Part shown: positions 52,721-60,492 of the stretch, piece after piece
Position numbering within the stretch: position 1 is the stretch's first letter
Layout of the letters: every line of letters starts with the position of its first letter
Notes under the pieces: generated by a model
What the model saw: only the letters and a program-made list of their open reading frames with translations
Database searches by the model: none
What the model was told of the DNA's origin: nothing
Source of the DNA: Streptomyces nodosus
GTDB lineage: Bacteria > Actinomycetota > Actinomycetes > Streptomycetales > Streptomycetaceae
Length of the DNA: 64,000 bases
Reading direction: 5' to 3'
Assembly: GCF_008704995.1 (NCBI RefSeq)
Contig: NZ_CP023747.1
Span: 6,544,001-6,608,000, forward strand
Program-made: the position numbers and the translations under genes

Positions 52721-53430
52721 CTATGCGTTGACTCCAGCCGCCGGTTGGGACTGGTGTTGAGCGTAGTGGTTGGTCTCGTGTTCGTGGGGCGGGATGTCGC
52801 CGATGGCGGTATGGAGGCGCTGGTTGTTGAACCAGTCGGCCCATTCCGCGGTGCCGAGTTCGACGTCGGCCAGGCCGTGCCAGGGCCTGCGGGGCTTGGC
52901 TCGCTTGCTGGTGGCGGCCGACCAGCCGACGGTCGCCCGGGAGAACACGTTCATGACGAAGGCGACGTAGACGATGCCGGACCAGGTGGCGGCATAGGTG
53001 AAGTCGGCGACCCGCCGCTCGTTCGGACGGGATGCGGTGAAGTCGCGTCTGAGCAGGTCAGAGGGCCGGTCATGGCGGTCGTCGTGGATGGTGGTGCGGA
53101 TCTTCTTCCCGCGTCGGGCGCCCTCGAGCCCGAGGTCACGCATCAGCCGGGCGACCGTGCAGCGGGCCACGGGTATGCCCTCGCGGTGCAGCTGCCGCCA
53201 GACCTTCCGCACTCCGTAGACACCGAAGTTGTCGGCGTGGACGCGGCTGATCTGTGTCTTCAGCTCTGCGTCGTGGATCGACCTGGCACTGGGGGTGCGG
53301 TTCTTGGCGGCGTAGTAGGTGCTCGTCGCGATCTTCAGTCCGTGGCTGGTCAGGACTTTGCAGATCGGCTCGACTCCGAACACCTGCCGATGGGTGTCGG
53401 TGAACGCTACGAGCGCTTCGACGGCCGGTC
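52721..53430 (-). pseudogene. IS3-type orfB transposase with internal deletion of the catalytic core
   Basis: Recognisable pieces: VEPICKVLTSHGL, YGVRKVWRQLHREGI, VADFTYAATWSGIVYVAFV (first Asp of the DDE triad) and, near the C-terminus, ADVELGTAEWADWFNNQRLH. Between GWSAATS and KPRRPWHGLADVEL about 80-90 residues that normally carry the second Asp and the Glu are missing without breaking the frame. It cannot catalyse transposition. Confidence 0.83.
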
Positions 53431-53733
53431 GAGCTCGGCCGCGAAGAAAGCCGAGGCCGCCTTGAGGATCTCGTTGGCCCGGCGCAACTCGGCGTTCTCG
53501 GCCTTCAGCCGCTTGATCTCCGCGGCCTCCTCCGAAGTCACCCCGGGACGCCGGCCAGCGTCGACCTCGGCCTTGCGGACCCACGTCCGCACCGTCTCGG
53601 CGGAACCGATGCCCAGCTTCGCGGCGACCGCCTTCATCACGGCCCACTCGGTTGGGTAGTTGGGGCGGACCTCCGCGACCATGCGCACCGCACGCTCGCG
53701 AAGCTCGGCAGGGTAAGGGGACGGACGGGCCAT
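53407..53733 (-). CDS. IS3-type orfA (helix-turn-helix)
   Basis: 108 aa: MARPSPYPAELRERAVRMVA, then an HTH (KLGIGSAETVRTWVRKAEVD) and a leucine-zipper-like C-terminus (EIKRLKAENAELRRANEIL). It overlaps orfB in the other frame, where IS3 elements make a fused transposase by frameshifting. Complete, but useless alone since orfB is deleted internally. Confidence 0.88.
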   Translation of the reverse strand: MARPSPYPAELRERAVRMVAEVRPNYPTEWAVMKAVAAKLGIGSAETVRTWVRKAEVDAGRRPGVTSEEAAEIKRLKAENAELRRANEILKAASAFFAAELDRPSKRS

Positions 53734-53783
53734 GACTCGATCCTCTCAGGGAATCGAGCCTCCATCAGACCTGGAGCGGTTCA

Positions 53784-54080
53784 GGCGGTGTACCGTACGG
53801 ATTCGTCTACAAGCTCGAGATGAAGTACCCGGTGTCGGGCCGCAAAGGCCCATGGGTCAAGCTCGACGGCTACCAGGATGGCAAGCTGATCGACGCGAAA
53901 TACTGGGACGGGAACAGCCAGATCATCGATTCCGCCACTGGCAAGTTCAAGCCGTTCATCACAGCTCCAATAACTGAGGCCAAGGCCCAGGTAGCGCGAG
54001 CTGTCGATACGCCCATCGTGTATTACGTGAGCACCGAGCAGGCGGCGATCGCATTTCGACATGGTCGCGGACACCCCTGA
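53784..54080 (+). pseudogene. C-terminal fragment of a polymorphic toxin (REase-fold type)
   Basis: From the IS border the plus frame reads VPYGFVYKLEMKYPVSGRKG, then VKLDGYQDGKLIDAKYWDG and PIVYYVSTEQAAIAFR before the stop at 54078-54080. FDGY...LLDAK and the terminal PIxYxxxxxxAAxxFR are the pattern of restriction-endonuclease-fold toxin tips of actinobacterial polymorphic toxins. The N-terminal delivery part is missing, cut by the IS3-type element. A likely immunity gene follows at 54209. Confidence 0.6.
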
Positions 54081-54132
54081 GCTCGTAGGAAAATCACTGT
54101 CATATACATGCCGTAGCATGGTGACGTTCAGG

Positions 54133-54166
54133 GTCTCCCCGCGGATTGTCGCGTCCGCGGGGAGAC
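54133..54166. terminator. Perfect 13-bp hairpin between toxin fragment and next gene
   Basis: GTCTCCCCGCGGA (54133-54145) pairs with 54154-54166, loop 8 nt. Could terminate the toxin transcript, leaving the downstream gene with its own promoter. Confidence 0.65.
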
Positions 54167-54208
54167 TCCCATATATTCAGAAGCAAACGGGCTGGTGAGG
54201 GTCGAATA

Positions 54209-54598
54209 ATGAGTCGCATTATGTTCGTACTCCGGTACCGGAATGGTGAGCCGGAGCCCTTGGCCATGGATCTGGTGCGGGAGATCCTGGGGCCGTACAT
54301 CCTCGCTGCCGACGATGATTTCCAGGGCGGCGTGCTGATCCGGACCACTGACGGTTACGAGGTCGAGGTGGACGTCAACCCTGTCTGCCTAGCCGTTAGC
54401 CGTTTCCCGCCCGGTCAGTCCTTCGACGTTCTGGCTGAGCTAGTGGACCGCCTTGGGGCGAGCGTGACCCTGCCGGACCGGCCGGTGATCCTACGCAAGG
54501 AGGAGGACCGTGCCCACCTTCCTGCGGAGGCACGGGAAGGAGCCGTCGTTGTCGGCATGACCGGGCGGGCCATCGAGAGCTTCGTCAGCGGTTCCTGA
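54209..54598 (+). CDS. Hypothetical protein, probable immunity protein
   Basis: 129 aa, begins MSRIMFVLRYRNGEPEPLAM; GTGAGGG is about eight bases upstream of the ATG. Acidic, soluble, one domain, no known motif; ends with a conserved-looking AVVVGMTGRAIESFVSGS. Immediately downstream of a toxin C-terminal fragment and upstream of a strong terminator, the usual place of an immunity gene. I do not recognise the family; the role is inferred from position only. Confidence 0.6.
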   Translation: MSRIMFVLRYRNGEPEPLAMDLVREILGPYILAADDDFQGGVLIRTTDGYEVEVDVNPVCLAVSRFPPGQSFDVLAELVDRLGASVTLPDRPVILRKEEDRAHLPAEAREGAVVVGMTGRAIESFVSGS

Positions 54599-54698
54599 CC
54601 GGCACCTCACCGACGAAAGAGGTCGTCTCCCACTGGCCTGGCAGCTGGAAACGAGCATGTCCATGCTCTTCTAGTGGCTGACCCGAGGCCCGAAAAGG

Positions 54699-54730
54699 AA
54701 GAGGGCCGCTCGACCCGAGCGGCCCTCTTT
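54699..54730. terminator. Rho-independent-like terminator
   Basis: AAGAGGGCCGCTCG (54699-54712) pairs with 54716-54729 around ACC, followed by T residues; on the other strand the run is also present, so it may serve the converging fragment at 54756 as well. Confidence 0.85.
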
Positions 54731-54755
54731 CAGGGATAAGGAGTCGGGGCGATCG

Positions 54756-54940
54756 TCAGCCCAGTTTCATCAGGTGTGCCTTGATCGTCGCCTCAGGGAT
54801 CGCGCTGTCCTTCGACGTCAGCATGTTGAGGCCGTAGAACGCGGCGATCACCCCGCCCTTGCGCACCACCGTGTACGTCATGGGGATGGACTGCTTGCCG
54901 ACAACGTTGGTGATACGGCAGCCGACCGCGTCGTCTCCGA
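54756..54940 (-). pseudogene. C-terminal fragment of an unrecognised (possibly secreted) protein
   Basis: The last ~60 codons read DAVGCRITNVVGKQSIPMTY and then FYGLNMLTSKDSAIPEATIK, a protein-like C-terminus similar in flavour to actinobacterial lipoproteins. Upstream the frame dissolves, and the opposite strand carries another fragment, so this is a leftover tail. Confidence 0.45.
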
Positions 54941-55193
54941 GGTCAGCCTGGCCGGCGGTTACACCCACATCAAGGCGGTGAGCGTGGAACACCGCGCCCT
55001 GGAACCCTCCGGGCCGAAGAACGCGACCGTCGTCGCGGCCACCGAGCACATCAACGCGGCCAAAAAGCACGCCCCCAACCTCCCGCAGGACGCATATGGT
55101 GCCTTCCTGCGCACTGCCCTTGATGTGGTGGCAGAGGCCATCTTCCTGTGGGACATCACCAAGCGGCCCTCCGCGCCTGGTCCCACTGCATGA
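54915..55193 (+). pseudogene. C-terminal fragment of an unknown protein
   Basis: Plus-strand frame reads VSLAGGYTHIKAVSVEHRAL, KNATVVAATEHINAAKKHAP and TALDVVAEAIFLWDITK before the stop at 55191-55193. It looks like a genuine protein tail, joined head-to-head to the minus-strand fragment near 54915-54940. Family not recognised; no start codon. Confidence 0.4.
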
Positions 55194-55480
55194 TGCGCCG
55201 GAACGCGCCCCTCACCGTCGAGGGACGCCGTCGACTGGTCGAGCGTTGCCGGACGAGGCCGAGATGGGGGAGTCCCGGGCTTGTGCTTCGAAGTGGGTCA
55301 ATCGCTATCGGAGTCATGGCGAACTCGGGCTGGAGGACCGCTTGTCCACGCCGCACCACCAGCCGACGGCCACGCCAGCCGGCCACCATTGCCAGGCCCC
55401 CGCACCACGCTTCCCGGGGATCGAGCGAGCTGGTCCCGAGCCAAGGCGTTCACTACTGGGGACGGGCAAGACCCAGTTCC
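55193..55480 (+). pseudogene. IS481-family transposase, frameshifted N-terminal fragment
   Basis: MMRRNAPLTVEGRRRLVERC in one frame continues, after a small deletion around 55260, as SRACASKWVNRYRSHGELGL and EDRLSTPHHQPTATPA in another. This is the HTH head of IS481-type transposases. No DDE part follows. Confidence 0.75.
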
Positions 55481-55485
55481 TTTCG

Positions 55486-56022
55486 TCAGGTCACGTATAC
55501 GCGGACCTTGGGATCGCTCCCTAGCACGTTGGCTGGCAGCCCTTTGCGCTCGATACTTCCGTCAACGAGTCCCACGAGAAAGGCAACCGCGCCACCGGAG
55601 AACTCCCACCATTCATGACTCCGACTGTTCACCACAACCGGCCAGTCGTCGGGATTCATGCTCGACACACGCCAGTAGAAAACGTCACCGGAGAGCGACT
55701 CGCTCCACGGAATTAGACCTCCAGGATCCGGATGAACAACGTATCCCTCGCTCATTTCCGCCTCCTCAAGGTCCCGCAACACCTCCAGCTCGCGGAAAAT
55801 CCCTCCGACAAAGTCCCTCTCTCGACCTGGGTTCGGAAGTGGAATACGCAAGAAGTCATCGATCTCAAAAGTAGGGTAACCGTCCGCCAACTCCCGGAAA
55901 TCGCTGGGCAGGTTCACTCCCAGTAGCGCAGCGATCTCCTTGAAGTTCACACCGCGCGGCGCCGGAGCACGGTGCGCAGACAGGCCTCTGATCGCACGTT
56001 CAAGATCTGAAATTCTCAGCAA
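55486..56022 (-). CDS. SMI1/KNR4 (SUKH)-family immunity protein
   Basis: 178 aa. The N-terminal half FKEIAALLGVNLPSDFRELA and ADGYPTFEIDDFLRI is the SUKH signature (LG..LPxDxxxL...YG/P..), and EWWEFSGGAVAFLVGLVDG fits its C-terminus. SUKH proteins neutralise partner nuclease toxins in the cytoplasm. It lies 21 bp downstream of a nuclease-toxin tip (56044-56379) on the same strand, its probable partner. Lower GC than the surrounding genome. Confidence 0.82.
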   Translation of the reverse strand: MLRISDLERAIRGLSAHRAPAPRGVNFKEIAALLGVNLPSDFRELADGYPTFEIDDFLRIPLPNPGRERDFVGGIFRELEVLRDLEEAEMSEGYVVHPDPGGLIPWSESLSGDVFYWRVSSMNPDDWPVVVNSRSHEWWEFSGGAVAFLVGLVDGSIERKGLPANVLGSDPKVRVYVT

Positions 56023-56043
56023 GTCGTTTGCTAGCCCTGAACG

Positions 56044-56379
56044 TTACCCACTGTCACATCGAACAATTTCCCAGACTTTGTGTACGCTGTCATGCGAATT
56101 TCCTTCGGTGTCATACCCGCATTGTCGGGGGTAATTCGGCAAGCCTGAGTAAAGAGCTGGATTATTACCCTGTAGCTGCTTCTTTGTCTTGGATTCGCAA
56201 CGCCTCATTCCGCTCTTATTTGTGCGGTTGAAGCCGGTGAGGAGGTTCTTACTCCTCGGCTCTCCATGAAGCGTATCCGCAGTAATGTGCGTGCGATTGT
56301 AGATAGGCTTTCCGTCGGCACCCATGTTATTGTCGGCGGGGGAGCCGGCCGCATACACGCTTTTATGGGAAATCTTCAC
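56044..56379 (-). CDS. Orphan nuclease-toxin tip (DNA/RNA non-specific endonuclease-like)
   Basis: 111 aa: KISHKSVYAAGSPADNNMGA, then YNRTHITADTLHGEPRSKNL and LLTGFNRTNKSGMRRCESK. The RTHI...NLLTG...N.....E pattern resembles the core of DNA/RNA non-specific endonucleases used as C-terminal tips of polymorphic toxins, with His as the presumed general base. There is no delivery domain in front: directly upstream is another SUKH gene. It therefore looks like a displaced alternative tip cassette with its immunity gene downstream. Codon use and GC are low for this genome. Confidence 0.6.
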   Translation of the reverse strand: MKISHKSVYAAGSPADNNMGADGKPIYNRTHITADTLHGEPRSKNLLTGFNRTNKSGMRRCESKTKKQLQGNNPALYSGLPNYPRQCGYDTEGNSHDSVHKVWEIVRCDSG

Positions 56380-56390
56380 ACCGTGATCAT

Positions 56391-56972
56391 TCAGGGTAGG
56401 AATTCCCAGAACGGGCGATCAGGCGCAAAGTCGCGAGAGCACAACGTCACATCCCTACCCCCGAGATAGGCTAGCAACCACTCACTGAACGTCATCTCGT
56501 AGAGAGTCCAGGCCGGACTGTCGAACTCCTGCACCACGACGCGCCAGGGCGACGAGGAGCCATCGGGAACACGAAGGAATATCGCTTCCCCTGTCGTGGC
56601 CGTCGCCACTGGCATCAATTCCCCGGAGTTCGCACCTACCGGACCAGGCAGGAATTCCGCCATGTCCTCCTCTCTCCAGAGCTCAAGATCTAGCCTAATC
56701 ATTTCCCCCAGGCTGTGTAGAAGATGACCCGCGGGATGCTTCAGATAAAGTTGCCCGTTGATCTCGATCGAACCGTAGGCATCAAGGATCTCACGGAAGT
56801 CTGCAGGGAATTCGATTCCGAGTTCCTGCTCTAGTTCGGTCCATGGCGCCGGATCCGACCAGTTGAACCGGGGTTCACCCAACAGGGCTTGGATCTCTGA
56901 AAGCGTTGCCACCGCTGCGTCACCCTCTAACACTTCGAGCCGATGCCAGTCTTGGAGTTGATCGCAGTACAC
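56391..56972 (-). CDS. SMI1/KNR4 (SUKH)-family immunity protein
   Basis: 193 aa. WTELEQELGIEFPADFREIL followed by DAYGSIEINGQLYLKHP is a textbook SUKH core. The ATG at 56972 would make it overlap the upstream tip fragment by 46 bp; a GTG near 56912 (VATLSEIQ) is an alternative start. It sits downstream of the toxin body and its tip (56927-58005), so it is probably the cognate immunity protein of that toxin. Confidence 0.85.
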   Translation of the reverse strand: MYCDQLQDWHRLEVLEGDAAVATLSEIQALLGEPRFNWSDPAPWTELEQELGIEFPADFREILDAYGSIEINGQLYLKHPAGHLLHSLGEMIRLDLELWREEDMAEFLPGPVGANSGELMPVATATTGEAIFLRVPDGSSSPWRVVVQEFDSPAWTLYEMTFSEWLLAYLGGRDVTLCSRDFAPDRPFWEFLP

Positions 56973-57163
56973 GAGAAACTACCTACGATTCCCCCCTGGG
57001 GTCCGTATTCGGTCATTCCAGCCTGCACGATTGTAGGAACGGCTGAATGAGGATCTCCGTACACAGGAATGACCGACATGAATAGGCTTTTGTTCCTGTT
57101 CAAGGCCTTCCAGCCGAACAATTCCACCTTGCTGCCCATCCCCCTATTTGCACTACCATGCAA
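56927..57163 (-). pseudogene. Probable C-terminal tip of the broken toxin gene
   Basis: Minus-strand frame ends ALNRNKSLFMSVIPVYGDPH then GIVGSFSCTAINSKTGIGSK. SVIPVYGD..P resembles the last strand region of secreted non-specific endonuclease tips. The gap to the toxin body (57164-57231) contains stops, so body and tip are no longer joined. The SUKH gene follows directly. Confidence 0.45.
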
Positions 57164-57231
57164 AGCCGCCAGGTTTCGGACCCCCGACCGGTTCCCTCGC
57201 CCCAGTAACCTATCAGGTGGCCGGCTTGCGG

Positions 57232-58005
57232 CTACCCGCCTCCCGCCGCTATCTCTCCCATTCCGTCTGGATTAACGGACGGTACACATTCGCGGCACTT
57301 CGGTACACCGCCTGCCCCGGTGCGCGACCTGCGGTCGCTCTTGGTAAGGAATGCAAAGGCGCGGGTCGCTCTGCAGCCCTTGGTCCCCTGGTGGTTCGTG
57401 TACTCCTCAAGGCCTCCGTAGATCCGGCCCCCGTCGACCAGAGGCAGCGGATTGCAACCTGGGTCGTCATCACGCGTGCGACCGCGGCTCTGACCTCCCG
57501 GATTGTTGACCGGTGCGGGAAGCGACTCCGGTGCGTCGCTCGGCGTGAATTGATCACTGTTGGCCAGATCGCGCATCTGGGCCGCACCGATAAGCAGTCT
57601 GACGACGTCCCCGGGCTTCCAGCCGCCACTGCCCTTGCCTCCCCAGTCGGGCTTCGGAGCTGGCCGGGTAGATGCTGTCGTGGGGTGCGGTCCGTTGTTG
57701 GGGTTCTGAATGATGGGTGGCTTCGGCGGCGCCACCACCGTCTGTACTCGGGAGATGGGTCCGTCATTGGGCTGCACGTAGTAATAGGGCTGCGTGTAGG
57801 GGGAACTGGAGACGTATGCCCGGCTGGAGCCGGTGCCCTTGGAACTCACGGACCCGACGTGGATCGCCTGGGCCTTGAGCGCATTGGCCAGGCTGGTGGC
57901 GGGCTTCACAAGGGACTGGGACAGGCTCGTGCTTGCCGCGTGCGCCGAGGAACTGGAGGAGGACCAAGACCACGACCAGTCCCAGCTGGAGGTGTTCTGG
58001 GGTTT
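57232..58005 (-). pseudogene. Polymorphic toxin, internal part (pre-toxin region), truncated at both ends
   Basis: From about 58005 the frame reads a Trp/Ser-rich stretch (WDWSWSWSSSSSSAHAAST), a Pro-rich linker (VVAPPKPPIIQNPNNGP) and the Cys-containing module CNPLPLVDGGRIYGGLEEY with GCRATRAFAFL. The last module is common just before the nuclease tip of large Streptomyces Rhs-like toxins. The N-terminal delivery and repeat regions are missing (replaced by a regulator fragment on the other strand), and a stop at 57232 cuts it from its tip. Confidence 0.6.
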
Positions 58006-58017
58006 GAGGGTGCGGAT

Positions 58018-58152
58018 CCGGGGACCGTCCGTCCTGGTGGGCGCACGGCGCGGGTGCGGGCGTCGGTGCTGCAGGCGGCTGGGGACGCCTTGGCGGAGCG
58101 TGGCTTTGCCCACCTGGACCTCGCCGACATCGCGCGCCGTGCCGAGGTGGGC
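58018..58152 (+). pseudogene. TetR-family regulator, HTH fragment
   Basis: Plus frame: TARVRASVLQAAGDALAERG and AHLDLADIARRAEVGRT, the N-terminal helix-turn-helix of a TetR protein. Both the start and the ligand domain are missing. Confidence 0.7.
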
Positions 58153-58163
58153 AGGACTCGGTT

Positions 58164-58355
58164 GGAGTGCAGTCGAAGATGTCGCAGAACGCGGCCAGCA
58201 CCGGCAGGGACAGCCGCTCGGGAGTACCGGTAACCAGGCGGTGGACTTGCGAGAGGGAAAGGTTGATGCGCGCTCGGCAAGCGGCGGGGCGAGCTCGCTG
58301 GTGGTGAACATCCCGGCGGCAGCCATCTTCTCGCGCAGTCGCCACTGTCAGCTGA
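58164..58355 (-). pseudogene. XRE-type HTH regulator fragment with a 1-bp deletion
   Basis: Minus strand: EKMAAAGMFTTSELAPPLAE in one frame continues as INLSLSQVHRLVTGTPERLS and LAAFCDIFDCTPTE in the next. Restoring one base near 58267 gives a continuous Cro/C1-like DNA-binding domain of the kind found with actinobacterial integrative elements and toxin/IS regions. Confidence 0.72.
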
Positions 58356-58361
58356 CCTGGC

Positions 58362-58625
58362 CTCCTCGGAGGCACCGCTAGAATAGACGTCGGCGGTGTC
58401 GAACATCGTGCCCCCGGCGTCGAGGCAGATGTCGACGAGGCGGCGGCGAAGCGATCAAAGGCCGCAGGGACCAGGTGATCGTGTCCACTGAGACCAGCCT
58501 GCCGATGGGCGACGGCCCAGGCGATGCGGGCTCCTCTCGTTCCCGCCTGATCACCGCATGCGAGGACGCCCTGCGCCGACTCGGCATCGACTGCATCGAC
58601 CTGTTCCAGCTGCACGCCTTTGACG
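58362..58625. pseudogene. Aldo/keto reductase fragment with internal inversion
   Basis: Part 1 (58362-58447) is on the minus strand: RLVDICLDAGGTMFDTADVY, SSGASEE. Part 2 (58445-58625) is on the plus strand: GEAIKGRRDQVIVS and further LITACEDALRRLGIDCIDLF, QLHAF. Together they are consecutive segments of an aldo/keto reductase, including the catalytic Asp and Tyr (DTADVY). Inverting the ~85-bp first segment would restore their order. The rest of the gene is missing on both sides. Confidence 0.72.
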
Positions 58626-58672
58626 CGACATGGGGCGCTGGTCAGCGGGTGCCCGAGCTTGGACTGACCAGA

Positions 58673-59398
58673 TCACTCCGTCACGGGCAGGCACTCGGTG
58701 AGCAGGTTGACGACGTCGTGCCAGGCTCGCTGCGCGTGCCGTGGGTGGTAGCCGACGCCGGGGACCGCGGTGTGGTCGACCGGCGGGTGGTGGAAGGCGT
58801 GCAAGGCGCCGCCATAGACCACGAGGCGCCAGTCGACGCCCGCGGCCTGCATCTCGGCGGTGAACGCGTCCCGTTGCGCGGGCGGCATGATCGGGTCTTC
58901 CGACCCGACCCCGGCCCACACCGGGCAGCGAATACGCGCCGCCTCGCCCGGTCGGCCCGTGGTCAGCGCGTTGACTGTCGCGATCGCGCGTAGGTTGACG
59001 CCGTCGCGCCCGAGTTCCAGCCCGATGACGCCCCCGGTGCCGTAGCCGACGGCGGCGATCCGGTCAGGGTCGGTCGGCGGTTCGGCGCGCAACACGTCGA
59101 GCGCAGCGTGGCCGATGCCCCGCATCCGGTCGGGGTCGGCGAGCAGCGGCATGCAACGGGACAGCATCTCCTCGGGGTCGCCCAGATAGCGCCCGCCGTG
59201 GAGGTCGAAGGCCAGCGCTACGTATCCCAGCTCGGCGAGCGCATCGGCCCGGCGGCGCTCAACGTCGCTGAGCCCCATCCCCTCGGGCCCGATCAGTACT
59301 GCTGGCCGGCGGCCGGCGCCAACGGGGAGCGCGAGGTGCCCGACCATCGTCAGGCCGTCGGCCGGGTATTCGACCGTGCGCGTTGTGATCGTCGCCAT
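58673..59398 (-). CDS. Dienelactone-hydrolase-like alpha/beta hydrolase with altered nucleophile motif
   Basis: 241 aa. N-terminus TVEYPADGLTMVGHLALPVG, then RPAVLIGPEGMGL, and C-terminal YGGALHAFHHPP with the catalytic His. The family's nucleophile elbow GYCxGG reads GYGTGG here, so the Cys is Gly. The acid segment GSEDPIMP is kept. It may be a member with a different mechanism or a non-hydrolytic relative. Complete and with good coding character in contrast to the broken genes around it; 205 bp of empty DNA upstream. Confidence 0.82.
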   Translation of the reverse strand: MATITTRTVEYPADGLTMVGHLALPVGAGRRPAVLIGPEGMGLSDVERRRADALAELGYVALAFDLHGGRYLGDPEEMLSRCMPLLADPDRMRGIGHAALDVLRAEPPTDPDRIAAVGYGTGGVIGLELGRDGVNLRAIATVNALTTGRPGEAARIRCPVWAGVGSEDPIMPPAQRDAFTAEMQAAGVDWRLVVYGGALHAFHHPPVDHTAVPGVGYHPRHAQRAWHDVVNLLTECLPVTE

Positions 59399-59603
59399 GA
59401 GACTGGACTGTAGTGATCGTGGAGCCCGGTCGGGCCGTTGTTCTGCCGCTGGCAGAACAGCGCGGGTGTCCCTCTGGAATCACCCCTTCGCGCCAGAAAC
59501 CGCTGAAGATTCGAGGGCATGAAGCTCTGAAAGTCACAACCTGCGGTGACGATCTCCGGCCGCCACATGAAGCGGCCCTGTCATCTACGGCAAGGGGTAA
59601 GCG

Positions 59604-59950
59604 GTGTCCACCGTCGTGCAGTTGCCGACCGGGAAGGCATCGACCGTCCGGGCGGCAGCCGACGTGTTCCTCGACTCACTCGGCAACCCGAACACGGTCC
59701 GGAACTACAGGATCGGGGTCGGCAAGACCGCCGAGCGGATCGGCGAGGGCCGACCGCTGGCGTCGGTCGTGGACGACGAGATCGGCGAGGCCCTCGAACT
59801 GCTCTGGGGCACCGCGGCGGTCAACACCTGGAACTCCCGCCGGGCCGGGGTGCTGTCCTGGCCCGGCGGGTGCCAAGAACGCGGCTACGAGGGCCCGACG
59901 GTGCCGGCCTGGGCGAGGCGGCTGGCGGTGCCGGACTCCGATACCCCGGC
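59604..59950 (+). pseudogene. Tyrosine recombinase/integrase, N-terminal core-binding fragment
   Basis: MSTVVQLPTGKASTVRAAAD, then FLDSLGNPNTVRNYRIGVGK and NTWNSRRAGVLSWPGGCQER: a SAM-like core-binding domain as at the start of phage-type integrases. After about 59950 the frame leaves the family; the catalytic RHRY domain is absent. Confidence 0.72.
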
Positions 59951-60485
59951 TCGCTGGCTCGGATTCGGCGGGTCCTGTCCGTCGCCGCCACCGCGGTGGC
60001 CGTGGCCGCCGTCGTCCTCCTGCTGTCCTCCAACACCCCGGACCGCCCGCGCCCGGCACCGCCCGCACGACATACCAGCCCCACCGTTGCCCCTCCCTCC
60101 ACCGTGTCGTACCCGGTACCCTCCCCCGTCGCATCCGGTCCCTGGGAGCCCTTCCCGAGCCCGCCGAAGTTGACCGCAGCCGACGGTGTTCCAGGACATC
60201 GGCCTGTACGCGCAGGGCCATCCCTGCGGTCAGTGCGTGCCGTCCAATCTCCTTGTGGGCCGGTGGGCCGGTGGGCCGGTGGGTCAGCCGGGACGCCAGC
60301 AGTTTGCCGCGGCCTGCCGCAGCCACGAAGGTCTCGTGGCAGAGCACGCGCACGGAATCGATCACACCGCTCCCTGCCACAGCAGTCGGTCGAACTCCGC
60401 GTCCGGCTCCTTCTGCTGCTGCGGCGAAGGCGCCTGCCCGTTCCACCACGACAGCTACTGGGCCTGCTTCGGCCGGCTAAGCCTT
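59951..60485. other. Fragment-filled region without an intact gene
   Basis: The plus frame just after the integrase fragment reads a single membrane-spanning stretch plus Pro-rich tail (SVAATAVAVAAVVLLLSSN), apparently the start region of some secreted protein, without start or continuation. Around 60260-60290 the 9-bp unit GGGCCGGTG is repeated three times in tandem. 60300-60485 holds further incoherent coding-like sequence on both strands. Nothing intact is supported. Confidence 0.45.
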
Positions 60486-60492
60486 ACTCATG

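Larger units (their letters stand above)
52694..53783. mobile_element. IS3-family element, 1090 bp, with 28-bp imperfect ends
   Basis: Left end 52694-52721 and right end 53756-53783 share TGAACCGCTCC and TGGAGGCTC in inverted orientation. Inside are orfA and orfB on the minus strand in the usual overlapping arrangement. No target duplication is seen (AAG versus GGC next to the ends), and both flanks are truncated genes, so flanking DNA was lost or rearranged. The element is shorter than a normal IS3 (about 1.2-1.4 kb) because orfB has an internal deletion. Confidence 0.85.

Noticed and set aside
52690..53790. Target-site duplication for the IS3-type element
   Set aside because: Bases next to the two inverted repeats differ (AAG and GGC), also when the ends are shifted by a few bases.
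60260..60290. Short tandem repeats as a possible CRISPR or origin iteron
   Set aside because: Only three 9-bp units without spacers; simple slippage in GC-rich DNA.
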